Part shown: in pieces, positions 1 through 8,538 of the stretch
How the letters are laid out: each line of letters opens with the position of its first letter
Numbering within the stretch: the first letter of the stretch is position 1
NCBI RefSeq assembly: GCF_025787225.1
Contig: NZ_CP090958.1
Coordinates: 897,856-961,855, forward strand
Reading direction: 5' to 3'
Length of the DNA: 64,000 nt
DNA from: Saxibacter everestensis
Lineage (GTDB): Bacteria; Actinomycetota; Actinomycetes; Actinomycetales; Brevibacteriaceae
Notes under the pieces: generated by a model
The model's database searches: none
Seen by the model: the letters and a program-made list of their open reading frames with translations, nothing else
Told to the model about the DNA's origin: nothing
Program-made: the position numbers and the translations under genes

Positions 1-2
1 CG

Positions 3-917
3 GCCCTGCGCGGCGTCAGCTTCGCGGTGCCACGGGCAAGCGTTTTCGGGGTGATCGGGCCGAACGGCGCGGGAAAGACCACCACCATGCGCTCGCTCCT
101 TGACATCATCCGACCCAGCTCGGGGCACGCAACCGTGCTGGGCGTCGACTCCCGGAACGCGGGGCCCGAGCTGCGCAGGCGAATCGGTTTCCTGCCCGGT
201 GAACTGATCCTTGAAGGCAGGATCAACGGAAAGCGGCTGCTGCAGCATTACGCCGACATTTCCGGCCCGGTGCGCCGGGGCAGAATCGAGGAGCTCGCCG
301 ACCGCTTCTCCCTGGATCTGAATCGTCCGGTACGCAAGCTGTCCAAGGGAAACAAGCAGAAGCTGGGCATAGTTCAGGCGTTCATGCACCAGCCGGAACT
401 GTTGATCCTCGATGAGCCAACCAGCGGACTGGATCCGCTGATGCAGCAGGAATTTCTGCGGATGGTCCGCGAGGCGCGCGACGCGGGCCAGACTGTATTC
501 CTTTCGTCGCACGTGATCAGCGAAATCCAGCAGGCTGCGGACGAAGTCGCCATTCTGCGGGATGGCCAGATAGTCAAAACCGCCACGGTGGAGGAACTGC
601 GCAACTCCGCGATCCGGCACCTCCGGATCACCGCAACCGGGATAACTGCCCCGGAACTACGCCGCCGCCTTGCCGGACTCGACGGCCTGGGCGGCCTTGA
701 ATGCCGCGCTTCCGAGGATGGGGGAGCCGAGGCCACGGCCTCGCTGGAAGGCGATATTCAACCGTTTATCCAGGCCATCTCGACCTTGCGGCTCAGCGAT
801 CTGGTGCTGGAGGAGCCTGACCTGGAAGAGTCAGTGCTCAAGCTCTATGCCGGCTCAATCGATGGCGGCTCAATCGATGGCGGCTCAATCGATGGCAAGG
901 AGAACCGTCATGTCTAG
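3..917 (+). CDS. ABC transporter ATP-binding protein, 5' end outside the window
   Basis: ATPase subunit of an ABC-2 type exporter. The reading frame is open back to the first codon of the window and reads as a normal nucleotide-binding domain N-terminus (ALRGVSFAV), so the GTG at 27 is not the true start and the gene is truncated by the window edge. Walker A GPNGAGKT, signature LSKGNKQKLG, Walker B LLILDEPTSGLDP and the switch histidine in SSHVISEI are all present. The C-terminus carries three GSIDG units encoded by an exact 15-bp tandem repeat. The stop overlaps the following permease start by 8 bp, so the two subunits are co-translated. Substrate unknown; family resemblance is to drug or antibiotic exporters. 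Confidence 0.93.
   Translation, partial: ALRGVSFAVPRASVFGVIGPNGAGKTTTMRSLLDIIRPSSGHATVLGVDSRNAGPELRRRIGFLPGELILEGRINGKRLLQHYADISGPVRRGRIEELADRFSLDLNRPVRKLSKGNKQKLGIVQAFMHQPELLILDEPTSGLDPLMQQEFLRMVREARDAGQTVFLSSHVISEIQQAADEVAILRDGQIVKTATVEELRNSAIRHLRITATGITAPELRRRLAGLDGLGGLECRASEDGGAEATASLEGDIQPFIQAISTLRLSDLVLEEPDLEESVLKLYAGSIDGGSIDGGSIDGKENRHV
852..896 (+). repeat. Three exact copies of a 15-bp tandem repeat inside the ABC ATPase gene
   Basis: Unit GGCTCAATCGATGGC at 852-866, 867-881 and 882-896, in frame, encoding GSIDG three times just before the stop codon. The length is a multiple of three, so copy number could change without a frameshift. Confidence 0.97.
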
Positions 918-1755
918 TCCATCTGTTGCGGCCGCTACCAGGGGCGTGGATGTCAGCCGCTCGCAGCTGCCTGTTTTCACCAAGGCATTCAGCGACGGTT
1001 GGCGTTCCCTGCTTGGTTGGGCACTGGGACTGGCCGCCGCCATCTTCCTGTACCTGCCACTGTTCCCCAGCCTGGGTGGCAATGCCCAGATGCAGGACCT
1101 GATCGACACCCTGCCCAAGGAACTCACCGAGACAATTGGTTACAACCAGTTGAGCACCGGGGCGGGCTACACTCAGTCGACCATCTTCGGACTGATCGGC
1201 TTTCTGCTGGCAAGCATCGCCTCGATCGGCTGGGGCGCGGCCGCACTGGGCGGTGACGAGGAATCAGGGCAGCTTGAGCTCACATTGGCGCATGGCGTCA
1301 CCCGCGTCCAGGTCGCGGTGGAGCGTTTTGCCGCAATGGCGGTCAAGGTGCTGCTGCTCTCCGCGCTGGTCTTTGTTCTGGTGCTGCTGCTGAACGAGCC
1401 TGCCGAGCTGGACATCGACGGCGTTCACCTGCTCGGAAGCTGCCTGCTGTTCGGTGGCCTGGCGCTGCTGAGCGGGACTGTCGCCCTGCTGGCCGGGGCA
1501 CTCACCGGACGGCGGGTGTGGGGGATCGGTGGCGGTGCGTTCATTGCCGTGCTTGGCTACGTTTTCAATGCCATCGGCAACCAGGGCGCCGATTTCGAAT
1601 GGCTGCACGCACTGTCGCCGTACAGCTGGGCCTATGCGGATGATCCGATGACGAACGGCGCCGACTGGGGCGCCGTGATCGGGCTTTACGCCGTTTCTCT
1701 CGTCCTCGGAGCCGTAACAGCATTCACGCTGCGGCGGCGCGACATCGGGGTCTAG
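910..1755 (+). CDS. ABC-2 type transporter permease
   Basis: Membrane subunit of the exporter encoded with the preceding ATPase. ATG at 910 is chosen because AAGGAG (897-902) sits 7 nt upstream; the frame is open further upstream but only as overlap with the ATPase gene. The 281-residue product has about six hydrophobic segments (around residues 35-55, 95-115, 145-165, 175-195, 200-220, 255-275) and a GDEESGQLELTLAHGVTR stretch after TM2 that is characteristic of ABC-2 exporter permeases. It ends with the basic tail LRRRDIGV. Substrate not deducible. Confidence 0.9.
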   Translation: MSSPSVAAATRGVDVSRSQLPVFTKAFSDGWRSLLGWALGLAAAIFLYLPLFPSLGGNAQMQDLIDTLPKELTETIGYNQLSTGAGYTQSTIFGLIGFLLASIASIGWGAAALGGDEESGQLELTLAHGVTRVQVAVERFAAMAVKVLLLSALVFVLVLLLNEPAELDIDGVHLLGSCLLFGGLALLSGTVALLAGALTGRRVWGIGGGAFIAVLGYVFNAIGNQGADFEWLHALSPYSWAYADDPMTNGADWGAVIGLYAVSLVLGAVTAFTLRRRDIGV

Positions 1756-1777
1756 AGGAAACTCGGGCGACCAGTCG

Positions 1778-2020
1778 TTAGCCCGCGCGTTGGCTGCGTC
1801 CCCGGTTAGTGACTAGCAAGCCGATGATGGCGATGACTGATCCAGTCAACAGGATGACCGATGCCAGCAGAATTACCCATCCTGCGGTGTCGACTGAGAC
1901 CTCGGCCGGCGGGTCGGCGTCGATAGCAAGGCCCAGAAGAATCAGCCGGCTCGCCGAGATTGTCGCTGCGATCACACTGATGACGACTATTGCGGCGAGG
2001 GTGAACAGTGCTTTAGTCAA
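1778..2020 (-). CDS. Small two-TM membrane protein, unknown function
   Basis: An 80-residue protein with a hydrophobic N-terminal segment (about residues 5-32), a short acidic loop (DADPPAEVSVD) and a second membrane span (about 47-69), ending in a basic tail NRGRSQRAG. This two-span layout with positive C-terminus is coherent and the opposite strand gives only a Ser/Thr-rich shadow. It is convergent with the ABC permease gene and divergent from the Eis-like gene. No family recognised. Confidence 0.6.
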   Translation of the reverse strand: MTKALFTLAAIVVISVIAATISASRLILLGLAIDADPPAEVSVDTAGWVILLASVILLTGSVIAIIGLLVTNRGRSQRAG

Positions 2021-2111
2021 CAGCTCTCCTACTATCGGCGCGCGTTCGACTTGTGAAGAGACGAGCGCTGGTTCGAACTATAAACCCGCGCAGGCTGTCG
2101 GTGGTTCCGGC

Positions 2112-2117
2112 TAGGCT
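2112..2117 (+). promoter_or_regulatory. -10 hexamer of a probable leaderless promoter for the Eis-like gene
   Basis: TAGGCT followed by 6 nt and then the GTG start at 2124. Transcription from this -10 would begin at or next to the start codon; no Shine-Dalgarno is visible. Confidence 0.55.
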
Positions 2118-2123
2118 GAACCG

Positions 2124-3572
2124 GTGACTAATTTAGAACAGCAGACCGCCGACGCCTCGTTCGGGAACGTGGCAGGGGAGAATTCAGCAGAGCAGGCCGC
2201 CGGCTCGCCCGCAAAGCCAGCTGCCGGGAACCCGGCTCAGGGGCTGGCGTCGGAGCAGCAGGTGACGCGGCCGGTCAACTTGCCGGGCTACGAGCTTCGG
2301 ACGTTCCGCGCCGCCCGGGACGACGAGGCTGCCGGTGCGCAGACGGCTGCCTGGATGGCGGCAACATCGCAGGGCTTCCATATGAACGAGCCGACGGACG
2401 AACAGCTGAAGCAGCGAGTCGCTCTGGTTATCGAAGACAATCGCGCGCTGATCGGCGCATATCAGCTTGAGACGCCGGATGGCGCGCTCGGCATGGACCA
2501 TCCGGTGGCGACGTACAGCACATTCAACAACCCGATCAATATCGGCTTCGGCCAAAGCGTGAACGGCCATCTGATCACCTCCGTCACGGTGCGGCCCACC
2601 CATCGTCGCAAGGGCCTGTTGCGCACGCTGATCAGCAACGACCTGGCCGGTGCGAAAGAAGCCGGTTTTCCGATCGCCGCGCTGACCGTTTCCGAGGCAA
2701 GCATCTACCGTCGGTTCGGCTTTGGGCCGGCGACCTGGTCGCGGACTATTTCGGTCGACACGACTGGCGGGCTGTCTTTCCTCCGCCCCTCCACCGGCCG
2801 GGTGGAGTTGACGAAGCCGGCCGCGCTGCGCGAGCTGGCCCCGAAGATATTCGCGAAGTTTCACGCCGAAACACCGGGCTCGGTCGGCCGCCAGGCGTTC
2901 TACCGGGAGCTCGCCGCCGGAACAATCAGCGAGGATAGCGCCGAACCCGATCGCGGCGCGCGGGCCGCGCTGCACTACGACGAGAACGGCGAGATCGACG
3001 GCTACGTCCGGTACAAGTTCGCCGGCTGGGACACCGACCCCACCACTGTGAAGGTGAGCGACCTGGTCGCCGCCAACGGCGAGGCCCGACAGGGCCTTTG
3101 GCAGTTCCTCGGATCGATCGACCTGGTGAATCGGGTTACTTATGAAGAGGCGGCCATCGACGATCCGCTGCCATGGATGTTGACCGACTCCCGTCGGGTG
3201 AATACCACCCATACAGAGGACGTGCTGTGGCTACGCATTCTCGATCCGATTGCCGCGCTGCAAACCCGTCGCTATGCCGATGATGGAACACTTACCATCG
3301 CGCTGCAGGACCGACTCGGATTCGCCGATGGGTCCTACCGGATCTCGGTGACCGACGGCGTGGCCACGGTTGACAGTTTGGCCGGCGCCGAAACCGCGCA
3401 CCCGGACCTGAGCATGGACGTGTCGGCGCTCGCGTCGATCTACCTTGGCGGTGCCGATCCAGTCGTGCTCGCCGCCGGAGGTCAGATCGACGTGCATTCC
3501 GCCGGGAGCGCGGAGCGAGCCCGGAAGCTCTTCGCCCTGGATCGAGCGGCTTACTGCATAACCCACTTCTAA
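2124..3572 (+). CDS. Eis-like GNAT family N-acetyltransferase
   Basis: Predicted acetyl-CoA dependent N-acetyltransferase of the Eis family, which in mycobacteria acetylates aminoglycosides and other amines and forms hexamers. The acetyl-CoA-binding segment RPTHRRKGLLRTLI lies near residue 157, followed by SIYRRFGFGPAT with the Tyr matching the general-acid Tyr126 of M. tuberculosis Eis. The chain ends in ...ITHF, matching the C-terminal Phe carboxylate used catalytically by Eis. At 482 residues it is about 80 longer than Eis because of a low-complexity Ala/Pro/Asn N-terminus (residues 1-48); the true start could be internal, but the leaderless -10 favours GTG 2124. Substrate is inference only. 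Confidence 0.88.
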   Translation: MTNLEQQTADASFGNVAGENSAEQAAGSPAKPAAGNPAQGLASEQQVTRPVNLPGYELRTFRAARDDEAAGAQTAAWMAATSQGFHMNEPTDEQLKQRVALVIEDNRALIGAYQLETPDGALGMDHPVATYSTFNNPINIGFGQSVNGHLITSVTVRPTHRRKGLLRTLISNDLAGAKEAGFPIAALTVSEASIYRRFGFGPATWSRTISVDTTGGLSFLRPSTGRVELTKPAALRELAPKIFAKFHAETPGSVGRQAFYRELAAGTISEDSAEPDRGARAALHYDENGEIDGYVRYKFAGWDTDPTTVKVSDLVAANGEARQGLWQFLGSIDLVNRVTYEEAAIDDPLPWMLTDSRRVNTTHTEDVLWLRILDPIAALQTRRYADDGTLTIALQDRLGFADGSYRISVTDGVATVDSLAGAETAHPDLSMDVSALASIYLGGADPVVLAAGGQIDVHSAGSAERARKLFALDRAAYCITHF

Positions 3573-3597
3573 GCCGACGGCTACTAGCCGCGGGCCG

Positions 3598-4689
3598 CTA
3601 CGCGTCCTCGGGCTCGGCTTCGGGTTCGGTCAGCAGCCTGAGGCGTGAGCGCAGCTTGGCTTCCCGGTCTTCGCCGCCGTGTTGCACTGTGGCGGCGATG
3701 TGTTTTTCGCCGTATCGCTGCAGCAGGAGATCATCGATCAGCCGGGCCAGCCCGGGCTCATAGCTGTGCGCCATCCGCTTCCGGACCAGGGTGACATCCT
3801 CGGCCGAGATCAGGTCCATCAGTTCGCGGGTCGACGTGATGTCGTTGTCGGCCAGCAGCTGGACGGCGAATTCCAGGCTTTCCTCGGTGTTCCGGTCCAC
3901 GTGTGGCAGCACGATGTCACAGAGTTCGGTGAGGTTCTTGCTGTTGAGTTTCTCGGGTTCCTTGTGCCAGCGCAGCAGCTGCTGGTGATTGTCGTGAATT
4001 GAGGCGAACGCGGTCTCGGCCGCCTCGATCAGGCTTGCAGTCTGGGTGAATGCCCGGTCAAGCGCCGGGGTCCACGCCACTGGATTCGGATTCTTATAGC
4101 GGATGTCGTGCTCGATTTCCGCCCAGGCGTGGGACAGAATCGTACGAACCTGGATCTCGAAAGTGACTGCTCGCGAGGTGCGTCGGTGTGCCGCGCCGGT
4201 GCTGGCAGAGGTCAGCGGGATCTCTGCCTTGCCAAGCTCGCCCGTGCTGCGCACCGCGCACACCAGATGGCGGCTGATGTAGCCGTAGACACCGGACTCC
4301 CGGATCGTGGTGTCCTTTTCCTGATCGCGCAGGCAATAGAACCAACGACCCCGCTTGAGTGAGCGGACGACGTCGGGGACCTGTTCCGGAAGCGCGGTGA
4401 TAATGCGCAGCCCGCTCAGGTCGTGCATCTCGCGCACGGGATCGTCGAAATCCCGGCCGGCGGCATCAAGTCGGGCGAGCTTGCGCGCCAACGACTCGGG
4501 GGTCTTGGTACGGCCTTGAACGAACAGGACGTCCACCCCATCATCCGCAAGCGTCTCAATCACCCGGCGCTCCAGCGCCGTCGTGGTTTCGGAGAAGTCG
4601 CCGAGCGCTTCGGCGTACACGTCGACCGCATCGGCAATGGACACGGGTGATATCTGGGAGCTATTTCCCTCGCCGACGTCGTTGATCAC
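3598..4689 (-). CDS. RelA/SpoT-domain protein, small alarmone synthetase-like
   Basis: Likely (p)ppGpp synthetase of the short, hydrolase-free class. The synthetase fold is visible: GRTKTPESLARKL (about 59-71), HDLSGLRII (about 88-96) with the Mg-binding Asp, and EIQVRTILSHAWAEIEHDI (about 178-196). There is no HD hydrolase domain and no TGS/ACT region, so it is not the long RelA/Rel. The C-terminal 150 residues are mostly helical and not recognised. The GTG start at 4689 is preceded on its strand by TAGATT with a 6-nt gap, the leaderless arrangement seen at other genes here. Related proteins can be inactive or have other nucleotide products, so activity is inference. Confidence 0.87.
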   Translation of the reverse strand: MINDVGEGNSSQISPVSIADAVDVYAEALGDFSETTTALERRVIETLADDGVDVLFVQGRTKTPESLARKLARLDAAGRDFDDPVREMHDLSGLRIITALPEQVPDVVRSLKRGRWFYCLRDQEKDTTIRESGVYGYISRHLVCAVRSTGELGKAEIPLTSASTGAAHRRTSRAVTFEIQVRTILSHAWAEIEHDIRYKNPNPVAWTPALDRAFTQTASLIEAAETAFASIHDNHQQLLRWHKEPEKLNSKNLTELCDIVLPHVDRNTEESLEFAVQLLADNDITSTRELMDLISAEDVTLVRKRMAHSYEPGLARLIDDLLLQRYGEKHIAATVQHGGEDREAKLRSRLRLLTEPEAEPEDA

Positions 4690-4717
4690 AGTTCTAATCT
4701 AGCTGCTGGGTCAATCG

Positions 4718-5404
4718 TCAGTATTCTGCGCCGCCCGCAATCCGAAGGTCGGCCTCAACCGTGAGCGCTGCCAAAGCGGTCTCGATCAGGCCCGTCGCCA
4801 TCACATCTATCCCTAGTCCTGGTTTTCCCGAGCCGGCAGCCTGCTCAATGGAATTGGGGACGTGGACGAAGCCGGCCCGGATCCCGGTGGGGGCCTCAAC
4901 GCCATTGCCGATTTGCCGTCGATCGGCTTCGTCGGGCCCGGCCACCATATGCATCAGCTGGTAGAAGACGTGATTGCACACGAAGGTGCCGGCGGACTGC
5001 GACACCGAGGCGGGCACCCCCGCGGAGCGCATTGCGCTCACGGCGGCCTTGATGGGCAGGGTTGAGAAGTATGCCGTCGGCGCGTCGGGCACAACCGGTT
5101 CATCAACCGGCTGCTCGCCGGAATTGTCCGGAATACGGGCGTCGTCGATATTGATCGCCACCCGCTCAGGTGTCACGTCCGACCTGCCCGCCGCCTGCCC
5201 CACGCAGATCACAACGTCGGGCCGGTGCTCCTGCAACAGACCGCGAAGTGCCTCGGCTGATCGTGTGAAGACACACGGAAGCCGGGCAGTAACCAAGGGC
5301 TCCGGTCGATCCCAGATTGCGGCCGCTTGGCGTACTGCGTCCCAGGATGGATTGGACGATTCGCCGTCAAACGGCTCGAACCCGGTCATCAAGACACTTT
5401 TCAC
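4718..5404 (-). CDS. pcp: Pyroglutamyl-peptidase I (pyrrolidone-carboxylate peptidase)
   Basis: Cysteine peptidase (C15 family) removing N-terminal pyroglutamate from peptides in the cytoplasm. Catalytic residues are in place: Glu in VTPERVAINI, Cys in GTFVCNHVFYQLMH, His in AGFVHVP. The N-terminus VLMTGFEPFDGESSNPSW is the family signature. GTG at 5404 is preferred to the longer frame starting at 5467, because the extra 21 residues are absent from the family and a GGCAGG-type ribosome site lies upstream of 5404; this gives 228 residues, near the usual 215. Divergent from serA. Confidence 0.9.
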   Translation of the reverse strand: MKSVLMTGFEPFDGESSNPSWDAVRQAAAIWDRPEPLVTARLPCVFTRSAEALRGLLQEHRPDVVICVGQAAGRSDVTPERVAINIDDARIPDNSGEQPVDEPVVPDAPTAYFSTLPIKAAVSAMRSAGVPASVSQSAGTFVCNHVFYQLMHMVAGPDEADRRQIGNGVEAPTGIRAGFVHVPNSIEQAAGSGKPGLGIDVMATGLIETALAALTVEADLRIAGGAEY

Positions 5405-5481
5405 GCTTACCTGCCTTTCGTCGAATCTGCTTGGGAAATTCCGGATCGTGGACTCTCGTGAATGCATTCACAAGCGACCCG

Positions 5482-5487
5482 TAGACT
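5482..5487 (+). promoter_or_regulatory. Candidate -10 of the serA promoter
   Basis: TAGACT about 64 nt before the serA start, in the pcp-serA divergent region. It would give a short 5' UTR containing the AGGAGG ribosome site. No clear -35 is visible. Confidence 0.35.
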
Positions 5488-5550
5488 TGTAGCGCCCGAG
5501 TAACCCATCCGATTCTTTCACTCGACCATCATTCCCAGGAGGAAACCCGC

Positions 5551-7140
5551 GTGAGCAAGCCAGTAGTTCTTATTGCAGAAGAACTCTCACCGGCGACAAT
5601 CGAGGCCCTCGGCCCGGATTTCGAGATCCGGCACGTCGACGGCGCTTCCCGATCCGACCTCCTTCCGGCACTCGCCGACGTGGACGCCATCCTGGTACGT
5701 TCGGCCACCCAGGTGGATGCCGAGGCCCTAGAGGCAGCAAAAAACCTGAAGATCGTTGCCCGGGCAGGTGTCGGCCTGGACAATGTCGATGTTCCGGCAG
5801 CCACCCGCGCCGGCGTCATGGTCGTGAACGCACCGACCTCCAACATCATTTCAGCGGCGGAACTGACGCTCGCGCACATCCTTGCCTCTGCCCGCAATAT
5901 CGGCGCCGGCAACACCTCGCTGAAGGCAGGGGAGTGGAAGCGCTCGAAGTTCACCGGAACCGAACTGTATGAAAAGACACTCGGTATCGTCGGGCTCGGT
6001 CGGATCGGCGCCCTGGTCGCGGCGCGCGCAGCGGCGTTCGACATGAAGGTCGTTGCCTACGACCCCTACATTTCCTCGGCGCGAGCCGCTCAGATGGGCG
6101 TGCAACTGCTCAGCCTGGACGAGGTGCTCAGCGAGTCGGACTTCATCACGGTTCACATGCCGAAAACCCCCGAGACGATCGGCCTGATCGGCGAGGAGGC
6201 TTTTAACAAGGTCAAGCCGACCGTGCGGATCATCAACGTGGCCCGTGGCGGAATCGTTGACGAAGTCGCTTTGGCGAACGCCCTGGCCGATGGCCGGGTC
6301 GGCGGCGCCGGCATCGACGTGTTCGAAACGGAACCGACGACCGAATCGCCGCTCTTCGACTTCGATTCCGTCGTTGTGACGCCGCACCTGGGCGCTTCGA
6401 CCGAGGAAGCTCAGGAAAAGGCCGGTGTCGCGGTCGCGAGGTCGGTCCGCCTGGCGCTCTCCGGCGAGCTGGTGCCCGATGCCGTGAACGTCGCCGGCGG
6501 AGCCATTGATGAAGATGTCCGGCCCGGAATCCCGCTGATCGAACGCCTGGGCCGGGTCGTCACCGCGCTCGCCGGTTCGTCCATTACCTCGCTCGATGTC
6601 GAGGTACACGGCGAGATCGCCGACAAGGACGTATCCGCACTGAAGCTGGCAGCGCTCAAGGGACTCTTCCGCGATGTCGTGTCGGAGCAGGTGTCGTACG
6701 TGAACGCCCCGGTCCTTGCCGAGCAGCGCGGAATCGATGTCCGACTGATCACCGACGGCGAGGCAGACGAGTTCCGCAATGTGCTCACCCTCCGTGCCGC
6801 CAAGGCAGACGGCTCGCAGATCTCGGTGTCCGGAACGCTCACCGGGCCGAAGCAGATTCAGAAGCTGGTCGGCGTCAACGGTTTCGACCTGGAAATCCCG
6901 CTGAGCGACAATCTGCTGATCGTTTCGTATACCGACCGTCCGGGTGTTATCGGCGTGCTGGGCCAGGCATTGGGCGCCGAAAAGGTGAATATCGCCGGGA
7001 TGCAGGTCGCGCGGAAGAATGAGGGCGGAAATGCTCTCGCGGTACTCGCCGTCGATTCGCTGATTCCTTCGGAAACCGTCGGGCGGGTCGCCGATCAGAT
7101 CGGAGCCGACACAGTGACGGCGGTCAGCCTGGAAGACTGA
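5551..7140 (+). CDS. serA: D-3-phosphoglycerate dehydrogenase
   Basis: First committed step of serine synthesis: NAD-dependent oxidation of 3-phosphoglycerate to 3-phosphohydroxypyruvate. The dinucleotide site is GIVGLGRIG (about 144-152); the catalytic Arg, Glu and His are in NVARGGIVDE, DVFETEP and VVTPHLGAST. After residue about 300 come an intervening ASB-type domain and a C-terminal ACT domain (about 455-529), the long actinobacterial form that is usually inhibited by serine. GTG start with AGGAGG 10 nt upstream. 529 residues is the normal length. It heads a stretch rich in amino-acid biosynthesis genes. Confidence 0.97.
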   Translation: MSKPVVLIAEELSPATIEALGPDFEIRHVDGASRSDLLPALADVDAILVRSATQVDAEALEAAKNLKIVARAGVGLDNVDVPAATRAGVMVVNAPTSNIISAAELTLAHILASARNIGAGNTSLKAGEWKRSKFTGTELYEKTLGIVGLGRIGALVAARAAAFDMKVVAYDPYISSARAAQMGVQLLSLDEVLSESDFITVHMPKTPETIGLIGEEAFNKVKPTVRIINVARGGIVDEVALANALADGRVGGAGIDVFETEPTTESPLFDFDSVVVTPHLGASTEEAQEKAGVAVARSVRLALSGELVPDAVNVAGGAIDEDVRPGIPLIERLGRVVTALAGSSITSLDVEVHGEIADKDVSALKLAALKGLFRDVVSEQVSYVNAPVLAEQRGIDVRLITDGEADEFRNVLTLRAAKADGSQISVSGTLTGPKQIQKLVGVNGFDLEIPLSDNLLIVSYTDRPGVIGVLGQALGAEKVNIAGMQVARKNEGGNALAVLAVDSLIPSETVGRVADQIGADTVTAVSLED

Positions 7141-7142
7141 GG

Positions 7143-7208
7143 TCAATCGTGCCTTTGTCGCCGAGACGTGGGAAATAGCCCACGAGTCGGCAGCAAAGGC
7201 ACGACTGA
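7143..7208 (+). repeat. Long imperfect inverted repeat downstream of serA
   Basis: Outer arms at 7143-7157 and 7194-7208 match at 14 of 15 positions; an inner perfect stem CGTGGG/CCCACG (7167-7172 with 7179-7184) closes a 6-nt loop, with a mismatched middle section. It starts 3 nt after the serA stop and could end transcription, but has no T-tract. Its outer right arm is also the start of the direct repeat next to it. Confidence 0.8.
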
Positions 7209-7240
7209 GGTCCGCGGTTGGCACGACTGAGTCCGCGGTT
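7198..7240 (+). repeat. Direct repeat pair between serA and leuB
   Basis: Two adjacent copies, 7198-7219 and 7220-7240, of a 21-22 bp unit starting GGCACGACTGAG and ending TCCGCGGTT; copy two lacks one G. The unit shares its first half with the right arm of the preceding hairpin. Confidence 0.9.
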
Positions 7241-7304
7241 GGCTCGAAGCCCGCGGACCGTCTCGCTATTTGGCAGATGGTGTCGAATCGCGAGACGGGC
7301 GGGT

Positions 7305-7310
7305 TAGGCT
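7305..7310 (+). promoter_or_regulatory. -10 hexamer of a probable leaderless leuB promoter
   Basis: TAGGCT, then 6 nt, then the leuB ATG at 7317. TGTCGA at 7281-7286 is a possible -35 with an 18-nt spacer. No ribosome site precedes leuB, consistent with a leaderless mRNA. Confidence 0.6.
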
Positions 7311-7316
7311 AAAGCC

Positions 7317-8363
7317 ATGTCTTCCGAATTCAAGATTGCAGTCATTCCGGGCGATGGCATCGGACACGAAGTCGTCCCCGAAGGCCTCAAGGTTCTCGAA
7401 GCCGCGATTGAGGCTACCGGCACAGACGCGAGCCTGGACTTCACCCACTATGAACTCGGTGCGAAGCGCTGGCACGAAACCGGCGAAGCGCTAACCGATC
7501 AGGAGCTTGAGGAACTGCGCGGCTATGACGCCATTTTCTTCGGCGCCGTGGGCGATCCCGATGTGCCTTCCGGCGTGCTTGAGCGTGGCCTGCTGCTCAA
7601 GATGCGTTTCGGCTTCGACCACTACGTGAATCTCCGCCCGACCAAGCTGTTCGCCGGCGTCGAAAGCCCGCTGGCAAACCCCGGTGAAATCGACTTCGTG
7701 GTCGTCCGCGAGGGCACCGAAGGCCCATACACCGGTCAGGGTGGCGTTCTGCGCTACGGTACCGAGCACGAAGTTGCCACCGAGGTCTCGGTGAACACGG
7801 CCTACGGGGTCGAGCGGGTAGTTCGCGATGCCTTTGCCCGCGCGCAGTCCCGACGCAAGAAGCTCACCTACGTGCACAAGCACAACGTCATGGTGCACGC
7901 CGGCCACCTTTGGCGCCGCACGGTCGAAAAGGTCGCGCTGGAGTTCCCGGAGGTCGCGGTCGACTACCTGCACACGGATGCGTGCACAATTTTCATGGTC
8001 ACGAACCCTTCTCGTTTCGACGTCATCGTGACCGATAACCTCTTCGGTGACATCATCACCGACCTGGCAGCCGCAGTCAGCGGCGGAATCGGGCTGGCCG
8101 CCAGCGGGAACATCAACCCGGACCGGACGGCGCCCTCGCTGTTCGAGCCGATTCACGGCTCGGCACCGGATATCGCCGGGCAGCAGAAAGCGGACCCGAC
8201 GGCATGTGTGCTGTCTGCCGCCCTGATGGCCCAACATCTCGGCCTCGACGACGTTGCCGAGCTGATCGAGTCCGCCGTCGAGAAGGACCTCGCTGCCCGG
8301 GGCGGCGCGATCCGCAGCACGAGCGACATCGGGGATGCCCTCGCGGGATTGGTCGCCGGGTAA
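7317..8363 (+). CDS. leuB: 3-isopropylmalate dehydrogenase
   Basis: NAD-dependent oxidative decarboxylation of 3-isopropylmalate to 2-oxoisocaproate in leucine synthesis. The N-terminus [17 protein letters not shown], the [15 protein letters not shown] substrate loop, the catalytic Lys/Tyr region THVHKHNVM-like ([13 protein letters not shown]) and the metal-binding [20 protein letters not shown] are present. 348 residues is typical. The other leucine genes leuCD are 17 kb downstream, and ilvE follows directly. The start codon follows a -10 hexamer by 6 nt, so it is probably translated without a leader. Confidence 0.97.
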   Translation: MSSEFKIAVIPGDGIGHEVVPEGLKVLEAAIEATGTDASLDFTHYELGAKRWHETGEALTDQELEELRGYDAIFFGAVGDPDVPSGVLERGLLLKMRFGFDHYVNLRPTKLFAGVESPLANPGEIDFVVVREGTEGPYTGQGGVLRYGTEHEVATEVSVNTAYGVERVVRDAFARAQSRRKKLTYVHKHNVMVHAGHLWRRTVEKVALEFPEVAVDYLHTDACTIFMVTNPSRFDVIVTDNLFGDIITDLAAAVSGGIGLAASGNINPDRTAPSLFEPIHGSAPDIAGQQKADPTACVLSAALMAQHLGLDDVAELIESAVEKDLAARGGAIRSTSDIGDALAGLVAG

Positions 8364-8538
8364 GGCCCGCACCGAACCACTGAGCGACGTCAACGGCTTG
8401 GGCGCGTCCGCAACGACCGAAAGGTCAGCGGCCGCGCCTATGCCATTCCCCGGGCGCATTTTCCATCCGGCCCTCGCCGCCGTCATCCGGTGGCGTTATC
8501 GTCATAGCTATATCCCACCGTCTTAAAAGGAAGCCACG

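Noticed and set aside
670-909. Long N-terminal extension of the ABC permease frame.
   Set aside because: It overlaps the ATPase gene entirely; ATG 910 has a well-placed ribosome site.
7143-7208. The serA hairpin as a simple intrinsic terminator.
   Set aside because: No T-tract follows it and its arm is duplicated, so terminator was not used as the main label.
5851-7224. A 457-codon minus-strand frame opposite serA.
   Set aside because: Shadow of the serA frame with no domain features.
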